Origin: Burkholderia ubonensis
GTDB lineage: Bacteria > Pseudomonadota > Gammaproteobacteria > Burkholderiales > Burkholderiaceae
Direction of reading: 5' to 3'
Assembly: GCF_902833085.1 (NCBI RefSeq)
Contig: NZ_CADFEB010000015.1
Location: forward strand, 1 to 64,000
DNA: 64,000 nucleotides
The notes under the pieces: model-generated
What the model was told of the DNA's origin: nothing
Databases searched by the model: none
What the model saw: only the letters and a program-made list of their open reading frames with translations
Part shown: one piece after another, positions 57,853 to 64,000 of the stretch
Layout: the number at the start of each line of letters is the position of its first letter
How positions within the stretch are numbered: the stretch's first letter is position 1
Program-made: the position numbers and the translations under genes

Positions 57853-57974
57853 ACCTCCTTCGGGAGGAGGATTGTCTGCTTTTTTGACTCGAATCGGGTT
57901 GCGTTGTGGCCAGTTCTTTCGGAGAATTTGGCATCGAATACGCGATACGTGAATTTCTTGGAATCGGATGCCAA

Positions 57975-58433
57975 ATGAAGCTTGATGCCATTGACCGACG
58001 GATCCTGAGCGCGCTCCAGCGCGACGGCCGCATGCAGAACGTGGAGCTCGCGCAAGAAGTCGGGCTGTCGCCGTCGCCGTGCCTGCGGCGCGTGCGGCTG
58101 CTCGAGGAAGCGGGTGTGATCGAGAAATACGTGGCCGTGCTGAACCCCGCGAAGGTCGGCAAGGGGCTGACGATCTTCACGCGCGTATGGCTGAAGGGGC
58201 AGGACGCGGAATCCGTGAACCGCTTCGCCGAGGCCGTCCAGCAGATGCCGGAAGTCGTCGAGTGCCATCTGATGGCGGGCGACTGCGATTTCCTGCTGCG
58301 CGTCGTCGCGGCCGACATCGACGACTACCGGCGTTTCCAGATGGAATACCTGACGCGCATTCCGGGCGTGCTGAGCGTGAAGACCGACATTCCGATGCAG
58401 AAGGTCAAGCTCACGTCGGCGCTGCCGACGTAG
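57975..58433 (+). CDS. Lrp-family regulator of azlCD
   Basis: 152 residues from ATG 57975; KLDAIDRRILSALQRDGRMQ, ELAQEVGLSPSPCLRRVRLL, then a full RAM domain. The upstream in-frame Met is 23 codons earlier and unsupported. Divergent to azlC, the classical azlB-azlCD arrangement. It probably activates the exporter when amino acids accumulate. Confidence 0.93.
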   Translation: MKLDAIDRRILSALQRDGRMQNVELAQEVGLSPSPCLRRVRLLEEAGVIEKYVAVLNPAKVGKGLTIFTRVWLKGQDAESVNRFAEAVQQMPEVVECHLMAGDCDFLLRVVAADIDDYRRFQMEYLTRIPGVLSVKTDIPMQKVKLTSALPT

Positions 58434-58537
58434 CGCCGCGCCGGTCACGATCGCCGGATAAACTGGCGGGCCGGGCCGCTTCGCCGCGCGCCCGGTCATG
58501 CGCCGGGACAGATGCGCTACTTCTTGTCGAGCCCTTC

Positions 58538-59107
58538 ATGCCGCCACTCAACAATCCGTGGAATTCGCTGGAAATCGTCAAGCTCGTGCTCGGCGTGCTG
58601 ACGCCGTTGTCGGTGGCCTGCCTCGGCTGGCTCGTCGCGCGCCGGCTGAAGCGGCTGGAGCTCGTGCAGTGGACCAACCAGAAGCTGATCGAGAAACGGC
58701 TCGCGCTCTACGACGCGGTCGCGCCGCTGCTCAACCAGCTGCTGTGCTTCTACACGTGGATCGGCCACTGGAAGGACATTTCGCCGGACGACGTGATCCG
58801 GGCCAAGCGCGAGCTGGACCGCACGTTCCACATCTACCGCTACCTGTTCGGCGACGACGTGTACGACGCGTACCACACGTACATCCATGCGCTGTTCGAG
58901 ACGCACACGGGCGCGGGCCAGGATGCGCGGATCCGCTCGCTCATCGAGGCGCCGAACGGCGATCGCACGAAGCACGGCACGTACGCATGGAACCCGGCGT
59001 GGTACGGGCGGTTCGCGACCGCGAACGTCGTGGACGGCGCCGAAGTGCGCGCGCACTACACCCGGCTGATGGAGGTGCTGCGCATGTCGCTGGGCGCGAA
59101 CCGGTGA
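58538..59107 (+). CDS. Hypothetical protein with N-terminal membrane helix
   Basis: 189 residues from ATG 58538. One membrane helix at about residues 12-32 (VKLVLGVLTPLSVACLGWLV), then a soluble domain with KLIEKRLALYDAVAPLLNQL, FYTWIGHWKDISPDDVIRAK, FGDDVYDAYHTYIHALFETH. Coding bias is good. No family recognised; small membrane-anchored proteins of this size often are regulatory. Frame confirmed by clean GC-third pattern. Confidence 0.7.
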   Translation: MPPLNNPWNSLEIVKLVLGVLTPLSVACLGWLVARRLKRLELVQWTNQKLIEKRLALYDAVAPLLNQLLCFYTWIGHWKDISPDDVIRAKRELDRTFHIYRYLFGDDVYDAYHTYIHALFETHTGAGQDARIRSLIEAPNGDRTKHGTYAWNPAWYGRFATANVVDGAEVRAHYTRLMEVLRMSLGANR

Positions 59108-59159
59108 ACCGGTGAAACGATGAATCGGCGGCCGGCGCGACGTGTACGCGCCGCGCGCG

Positions 59160-59792
59160 TCAGCTCCGGCCGGCGGCCGCGAGCCGCGCGGCGAGCCCGA
59201 CGAACACGGTGCCGAGCAGGTACTGCGGCAGTTTCGACGGACGCCGGCGCGCGCCGATCCGGCGGCTCAGCCGGCTCGCGGACACGATCACCGCGCCGTT
59301 GACCACGAGGCCGATCAGGTTGAGCACGGTCGCGAGCACGAGAATCTGCACGGCGATCGAGCCGTTCTCCGGCCGGATGAATTGCGGGAACAGCGCCAGC
59401 ACGAACAGCGCCATCTTCGGGTTGAGGAGGTTCGTCGTCAGGCCCTGGCGAAAGATCGTCGCGGTGGAGCGGCGCGGGGCCGACGCGTCCGGCGCGAGCG
59501 ACGTCGCGTCCGAGCGGAACGTTTTCCACGCGAGATAGAGCAGGTAAGCGGCGCCGGCGAAGCGCACGGCGTCGTACGCGATCGGCACGGCCAGGAACAG
59601 CTGCGACAGGCCGAGCGCGGCGGCCAGCGCGTGACAGTAGGTGCCGGCCTGGATGCCCGCCAGCGTGGCGAACCCGGCGCGCCGGCCCTGGCTGACGCTG
59701 CGCGACGCGATCAGCAGCATGTCGGGGCCGGGCGTGGCGGTCAGCGCGAGACACGCGCCGGAAAACAGCGCGAGCGTGGAGAAGTCGATCAT
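59160..59792 (-). CDS. LysE-family amino acid exporter (RhtB-like)
   Basis: 210 residues, six helices. ACLALTATPGPDMLLIASRS with the invariant P-G-P is the LysE/RhtB signature; GFATLAGIQAGTYCHALAAA and GLTTNLLNPKMALFVLALFP (N-P-K-x) complete it. Proton-coupled exporter in the inner membrane. Substrate likely an amino acid or homoserine lactone-like compound. Start ATG 59792. Confidence 0.93.
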   Translation of the reverse strand: MIDFSTLALFSGACLALTATPGPDMLLIASRSVSQGRRAGFATLAGIQAGTYCHALAAALGLSQLFLAVPIAYDAVRFAGAAYLLYLAWKTFRSDATSLAPDASAPRRSTATIFRQGLTTNLLNPKMALFVLALFPQFIRPENGSIAVQILVLATVLNLIGLVVNGAVIVSASRLSRRIGARRRPSKLPQYLLGTVFVGLAARLAAAGRS

Positions 59793-59892
59793 GGGCGTTC
59801 CTCCGCGCCGGTTCGGCGCAAAAGGAGGAACAGTGTAGGAATGCGCGCGATGCCGGTCAACCGGGATGGCGCGTGGGCGATGCGACGCCGCG

Positions 59893-60807
59893 CTACACCC
59901 GGTCGAGCAAGTCGACGAGCAGCTTCGCGCCGTCGGCCCCTTTCGTGGAATCGGTCCACAGCCGGTCGATCATCTTCCGATACATGGCGACGGCATCGGC
60001 CGACGTGGTGATCGTCGCGATGCCGGTGCGAATGTTCGGCAGCTCGCCGAGCCGGAACGGCGACACCGCGATATGCGCGCTGTCGTCGTCCTCGAAGATC
60101 TGGAAGGTCTCGTTCGGCAGGTTGTCGCTGACGATGCCGATCCGCACGCCCTTGGCATCGTCCTCGAGCATCCCGACGATCCGCATCACCTCGCGGCGCG
60201 CGGCGAGCTTGCGCTCGAGCTGCACGCCGGGCGGCAGCCCGAGGCGGCCGACCAGGCCGTGGTGCAGGAACTGCTCGATCTGGCGCAGCCCGATCAGGCT
60301 CGTCACGTTCAGCGGGGCGCGCCGGAACGCGGCCTTGCGGTCCGCGAGGATCGCCATCACTTTCGACAGCGTCTGCCGCCACGCGGCATCGGTCAGCGAC
60401 GGCGGGATGCTTTCCTCGAGCATCTGGCGCAGCCAGCCTTCGTAATCGTCGGACGTCAGCAGGAACGAGAACGGATCGAAATGCGCGACGATGCGCTGCG
60501 AGCGGCTCTCGAGCTGCCGCATGCGCTCGAAATAGCTGATCGCCGAATCGTGATACTCGACCTCGACACCCATCAGGTTTGCGAGCGACACGCCGAACAG
60601 GGCGGCGAGCCGCTCGAGCGTGTCGATCTTCACGATCTCGCCGCGTTCGAGCTTGTAGACCGCCGCGCGCGAGATGTTCAGCCGCTCGGCGACATCCTCG
60701 CTGCGCAGCTCGGCGGCCATCCGGTACGCGCGCAAGCGCTCGCCGATGCTGTTGAAATCGAAGCGCGCGCCGCGCAGGCGCGTTTTTCGGGACCCGGCTG
60801 TGGGCAT
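59893..60807 (-). CDS. XRE-family regulator with large C-terminal sensor domain
   Basis: 304 residues. Helix-turn-helix at about 22-75 (AELRSEDVAERLNISRAAVY, KLERGEIVKIDTLERLAALF). The remaining 200 residues form an unassigned domain (HFDPFSFLLTSDDYEGWLRQ, EVMRIVGMLEDDAKGVRIGI, SDNLPNETFQIFEDDDSAHI). It is divergent from a porin. A 16-bp palindrome upstream of the porin recurs upstream of the next gene, and half-sites also occur near this gene, so it most likely regulates the porin/small protein/MFS unit and itself. Effector unknown. Confidence 0.85.
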   Translation of the reverse strand: MPTAGSRKTRLRGARFDFNSIGERLRAYRMAAELRSEDVAERLNISRAAVYKLERGEIVKIDTLERLAALFGVSLANLMGVEVEYHDSAISYFERMRQLESRSQRIVAHFDPFSFLLTSDDYEGWLRQMLEESIPPSLTDAAWRQTLSKVMAILADRKAAFRRAPLNVTSLIGLRQIEQFLHHGLVGRLGLPPGVQLERKLAARREVMRIVGMLEDDAKGVRIGIVSDNLPNETFQIFEDDDSAHIAVSPFRLGELPNIRTGIATITTSADAVAMYRKMIDRLWTDSTKGADGAKLLVDLLDRV

Positions 60808-61004
60808 GAAGTACCTCTGGGTGACAGGTGAAAAAAACCGACAAACACCTGTTGCGCGAAGGCGCCGCGAAGACCGGTATTTGTCTATTTTTTTGTATCG
60901 GGTATTTTAACGTAGACGACGGCGGATGCACGCGCACCCGCGGCTCGCGGTCGTCCTGTGCGCGGGAGCGGCCGGCAATCGGCTCGTGTTCGCGCACGCT
61001 CGTG

Positions 61005-61020
61005 CCGTCTAAATATTTGG
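61005..61020. promoter_or_regulatory. Palindromic operator upstream of the porin gene
   Basis: GTCTAAATATTTGGAC, a 16-base near-perfect palindrome (one mismatch pair), lies 74 bases before ATG 61094. The same sequence occurs at 62276. Related half-sites (TTGTCTATTTTTTTG at about 60886 and TTGTCTAAAAAAAAC at about 62661) flank the regulator and MFS genes. Confidence 0.75.
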
Positions 61021-61093
61021 ACGATCGGCGATGGAGACATCGCGCATTCCAACCATTCCCACATGCCGGCCCGTTGCGCCGGGAGGAGAAAGC

Positions 61094-62176
61094 ATGACAT
61101 CGCAAGCCCCGCGGACCCGTTTTCGGGCAGGATTCCTGATGGCCGGCGCGACAGGCGCCCTTTGCGCCGCGCCGCTCGTGCACGCGCAGTCGAGCGTGAC
61201 GCTGTACGGCGTCGCCGACGCCTTCGTCGGCTCGGTGAAGGCGCCCGGCGGCCGCACGGCGATAGTGCAGTCGGGCGGCGGGATGACGACGTCGTTCTGG
61301 GGAATCGGCGGCACCGAGGATCTCGGCAACGGCAACAAGGCCATCTTCGTGCTCGAGAGCTACTTTCAGCCGCAAAGCGGCGCGTACGGCCGCTACGCCG
61401 GGGACAGCGCGTTTTCGCGCAACGCATACATAGGACTGCAGACGCGGTTCGGCCAGCTTCGCGTCGGCCGCATCACGACGCCGCTGTATCTCGCGACGAT
61501 CCAGTTCAACCCGCTGTTCAATTCGTACACGTTCTCGCCGATGATCTTCCATACGTTCAAAGGCGCGGGCGCCGAGGGCGTGGTCGGCGATTCGGCGTGG
61601 AACAACGCGCTCGCCTATACGAGCCCGACGTTCGGCGGATTCAATGCGGGGCTGCTGTATGCCCTCGGCAATACGGCCGGCCGCAACGGCGCGAAGAAAT
61701 GGAGCGTCAACGCGAACTACGCGCGCGGGGCGTTCGCGGCCGCCGCGGTGTTCCAGTACGTGAATTTCAGCGCGACGCCCGGCGATCTCGGCGGCGCGCT
61801 CGCCGCGGCGCCCGGCCTGTCGAGCCAGCGCACGGTGCAGATCGGCGCGTCGTACGACTGGCGTGTCGTGAAGCTGTTCGCGCAGTACATGAACGTCGCG
61901 AACCGCGCGCCGCGCGGCAACTTCCACGGCGATACGGTGCAGGCGGGCGTCAGCGTGCCGATCGGCACCGGTTCGCTGCTGGCGAGCTACGCGTATACGC
62001 ATTCGAGCGGGGCGAGCGGATCGAGTGCCGACGGCCAGCATCGCAGCACCGGCGCGCTCGGCTACGACTATCTGCTGTCGAAGCGCACCGACGTCTATTC
62101 GGCGATCAAGGTCGATCACGTCGGCGGGCTGTCGACCGGCATCACGTACGGCGCGGGCCTGCGCACGCGTTTCTGA
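61094..62176 (+). CDS. Outer-membrane general porin (OmpC/Gram-negative porin type)
   Basis: 360 residues from ATG 61094 (GGAGGAG before it). Signal peptide FRAGFLMAGATGALCAAPLV with cleavage after VHAQ (QSSVTLYGVADAF is the mature start). Porin_4 repeats, LGNGNKAIFVLESYFQP and RNAYIGLQTRFGQLRVGRIT, and the C-terminal Phe (GAGLRTRF) needed for outer-membrane assembly. The trimer allows diffusion of small solutes. It is divergent to the XRE regulator and precedes an MFS symporter, suggesting a substrate-specific uptake unit. Confidence 0.94.
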   Translation: MTSQAPRTRFRAGFLMAGATGALCAAPLVHAQSSVTLYGVADAFVGSVKAPGGRTAIVQSGGGMTTSFWGIGGTEDLGNGNKAIFVLESYFQPQSGAYGRYAGDSAFSRNAYIGLQTRFGQLRVGRITTPLYLATIQFNPLFNSYTFSPMIFHTFKGAGAEGVVGDSAWNNALAYTSPTFGGFNAGLLYALGNTAGRNGAKKWSVNANYARGAFAAAAVFQYVNFSATPGDLGGALAAAPGLSSQRTVQIGASYDWRVVKLFAQYMNVANRAPRGNFHGDTVQAGVSVPIGTGSLLASYAYTHSSGASGSSADGQHRSTGALGYDYLLSKRTDVYSAIKVDHVGGLSTGITYGAGLRTRF

Positions 62177-62275
62177 CGGAGGCGCGCGATGCGAGGCTTC
62201 CCGCGCGGTTTCCCGCGCAGTTTCCCGGTTTACCCCGATACATCGGACGCTTGCATTCCATTTTTGATGCAGGTA

Positions 62276-62291
62276 GTCTAAATATTTAGAC
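62276..62291. promoter_or_regulatory. 16-bp perfect palindrome, operator of the small gene/MFS unit
   Basis: GTCTAAATATTTAGAC is completely self-complementary and ends only 12 bases before ATG 62304, next to the ribosome site GAGGAGG. A bound regulator would block transcription or the ribosome. The motif is the same as at 61005-61020. Confidence 0.8.
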
Positions 62292-62303
62292 GAGGAGGCG
62301 AGC

Positions 62304-62627
62304 ATGAATCTTTTGGACGCCACGCAGTGGCTGGCACAGGACATCGTCGGCTTTTCCGACATTCACCGGTTCGCCACGCGCTGCCGGGACGCGGCGGCGC
62401 CGCACGGGCGCGAATCGGCGGCGCTGGTGCTGCTCGCGCAGGCGGCCGCGACGTTCGCCGAGCGGCAGGAGGGCGTGGCGGTCTGCACGGAGACGGTGCA
62501 GGCGTTCCTCGCCGAGCTGCGCGAGCACGCGCGACGCCTGAGCGACGCGAGCCAGCACTCGGACGACGCGTTGCTCTCGGCGCTCAACGGCTTCGCCGCG
62601 CAGGTGTCGAAGGAACTGGTCGTCTGA
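62304..62627 (+). CDS. Small hypothetical protein controlled by the palindromic operator
   Basis: 107 residues, no signal peptide, mostly helical: NLLDATQWLAQDIVGFSDIH, AALVLLAQAAATFAERQEG, TVQAFLAELREHARRLSDAS. GAGGAGG precedes the ATG. No family recognised. It lies between the porin and the MFS gene under the shared operator, so it may be a regulator, adaptor or metabolic partner of that uptake unit. Confidence 0.7.
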   Translation: MNLLDATQWLAQDIVGFSDIHRFATRCRDAAAPHGRESAALVLLAQAAATFAERQEGVAVCTETVQAFLAELREHARRLSDASQHSDDALLSALNGFAAQVSKELVV

Positions 62628-62736
62628 CGCGCGGCGCCGGCGCCGATCCGCTCGCGTCGTTTGTCTAAAAAAAACGACGAGCGGCCGCGATGCGGAGCGC
62701 CGGCATCGATCTCCTCTCCTCACGATACGGACAATC

Positions 62737-63984
62737 ATGGAAGCGAACCTTCGATCCACCGCGGCCGCGCCCGCCGGCGCACCGCCCGAGCGGGTGTCGC
62801 GCTACGCATGGAAAGTGCTGGCCGGCTCGGCCATCGGCTATGCGATGGACGGCTTCGACCTGCTGATCCTCGGCTTCATGCTGCCGGCGATTTCGGCGTC
62901 GCTGCAGCTCGGCGCGCAGCAGGCGGGAGCGCTCGTCACGTGGACGCTGGTCGGCGCGGTCGCGGGCGGCGTGATCTTCGGCGCGCTCAGCGACCGCTAC
63001 GGCCGCGTGCGCGTGCTGACGTGGACGATCCTGCTGTTCGCGGTGTTCACCGGGCTGTGCGCGTTCGCGCAGGGCTTCTGGGATCTGCTCGCGTACCGGA
63101 CCATCGCCGGCATCGGCCTCGGCGGCGAATTCGGCATCGGCATGGCGCTCGCGGCCGAAGCGTGGCCGGCCAGCAAGCGGGCTCGCGTGTCGTCGTACGT
63201 GGCGCTCGGCTGGCAGAGCGGCGTGCTCGCGGCGTCGCTGCTGACGCCGCTGCTGCTGCAGACGGTCGGCTGGCGCGGCATGTTCGCGATCGGCGTGCTG
63301 CCCGCGATCGTCGCCTGGGTGCTGCGCAACAAGCTGCACGAGCCGGAAGTGTTCGTCCGCAGCAAGCAGCCGGCGCGCACGGGCGCGCGTTTCCGGCTGC
63401 TGTTCGCCGATGCGCGCACGGCCCGCACGAGCATCGGCATCGTCGTGCTGTGCGCGGTGCAGAACTTCGGCTACTACGGGATCATGATCTGGATGCCGAC
63501 GTTCCTGTCGAAGCAGCTCGGCTTCTCGCTGACGAAATCCGGGCTGTGGACCGCGGCGACCGTGCTCGGGATGATGGCCGGCGTCTGGGTGTTCGGACAC
63601 CTGGCCGACCGGATCGGCCGCAAACCGACGTTCCTGCTGTACCAGGTCGGCTCGGTGGCGATGGTGTTCGCGTATTCGCGGCTGACGGACCCGGCCACGA
63701 TGCTGTGGGCCGGCGCGCTGATGGGCATGTTCGTGAACGGCATGGTCGGCGGCTACGGCACGCTGATGTCCGAGGCGTACCCGACGGCCGTCCGTGCGAC
63801 CGCGCAGAACGTGCTGTGGAACGTCGGCCGCGCGATCGGCGGCCTCGGGCCGCTCGTCGTCGGCGCGCTCGCCGCGCGCTACTCGTTTCAGATCGCGATC
63901 GCGATGCTGGCCGCGCTGTACGTGCTGGACATGATCGTCACGGTCACGCTGATTCCGGAGCTGAAGGACCGCGCGCTCGACTGA
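62737..63984 (+). CDS. MFS aromatic-acid/sugar-acid:H+ symporter (AAHS-like)
   Basis: 415 residues, 12 helices. SAIGYAMDGFDLLILGFMLP (D-G-x-D in helix 1) and GALSDRYGRVRVLTWTI, then GIGLGGEFGIGMALAAEAWP, KRARVSSYVALGWQSGVLAA. These are signatures of the AAHS/sialate-like MFS group. The cytoplasmic loop after helix 6 is present. Start ATG 62737 has no strong ribosome site but lies 30 bases after a AT-rich site related to the operator. It probably imports the compound that passes the porin. Confidence 0.87.
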   Translation: MEANLRSTAAAPAGAPPERVSRYAWKVLAGSAIGYAMDGFDLLILGFMLPAISASLQLGAQQAGALVTWTLVGAVAGGVIFGALSDRYGRVRVLTWTILLFAVFTGLCAFAQGFWDLLAYRTIAGIGLGGEFGIGMALAAEAWPASKRARVSSYVALGWQSGVLAASLLTPLLLQTVGWRGMFAIGVLPAIVAWVLRNKLHEPEVFVRSKQPARTGARFRLLFADARTARTSIGIVVLCAVQNFGYYGIMIWMPTFLSKQLGFSLTKSGLWTAATVLGMMAGVWVFGHLADRIGRKPTFLLYQVGSVAMVFAYSRLTDPATMLWAGALMGMFVNGMVGGYGTLMSEAYPTAVRATAQNVLWNVGRAIGGLGPLVVGALAARYSFQIAIAMLAALYVLDMIVTVTLIPELKDRALD

Positions 63985-64000
63985 CGCGCCCGCCGTCCGG

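Overview
The window is GC-rich, densely coded DNA with the gene style of a Burkholderia-type betaproteobacterium, most likely a secondary replicon of a Burkholderia cepacia complex-like strain. The evidence is strong third-position GC bias, many LysR, AraC, Lrp and MFS genes, an IS407-group element, RHS and VgrG effectors, and a signal-peptide-bearing malate:quinone oxidoreductase. The species is inferred, not proven. I found no tRNA, rRNA or CRISPR array.

Region 1 (1-6692) is a toxin island. The 3' end of a large rhs gene carries a Tse2-like ADP-ribosyltransferase tip and is followed by an immunity gene. Two displaced ('orphan') rhs tips follow, each behind the same duplicated, decayed rhs segment and each with its own immunity gene. 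Tip bases are AT-richer than the rhs core, a sign of transfer. The island ends in a symE-like gene cut by an IS407-group insertion sequence. polB (DNA polymerase II) starts the conserved backbone.

Region 2 (9110-17918) is the most unusual part. It is a tightly coupled operon: luciferase-like monooxygenase, isochorismatase-type amidase, TrpD-like phosphoribosyltransferase, a TrpF + orotate phosphoribosyltransferase fusion, MFS transporter and UbiD-like decarboxylase. An AzgA/NCS2 nucleobase permease follows. A 14-bp GntR/HutC-type palindrome and a structured leader lie upstream. No other trp or pyr gene is present, so this looks like a dedicated pathway that makes or breaks a ribosylated N-heterocycle. 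I do not recognise it as a described pathway.

Region 3 (18019-39000) holds stress, redox and regulatory genes: a quinone oxidoreductase with a divergent LysR, NDH-2 with a divergent LysR, two MFS/regulator sets, an Old Yellow Enzyme with a divergent MerR, a tandem tautomerase, two AraC regulators, a desaturase, a PhnD-like protein, dbpA with a zinc-ribbon partner, and mqo.

Region 4 (39481-45270) is a type VI secretion effector module. It has a VgrG extended by an HExxH metallopeptidase-like domain and two tandem exported immunity paralogues. The signal peptide of the first immunity protein is encoded inside the 3' end of vgrG in another frame, and the whole junction was duplicated.

Region 5 (45623-64000) contains amino-acid and polyamine functions: Lrp with an acetylpolyamine deacetylase, ornithine cyclodeaminase and a LivK-type binding protein; MocR; ArsR with a PLP decarboxylase; AzlCD with Lrp; and LysE. 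It also has a HigBA toxin-antitoxin pair, and an XRE regulator with a porin, a small protein and an MFS symporter that share a 16-bp palindromic operator.
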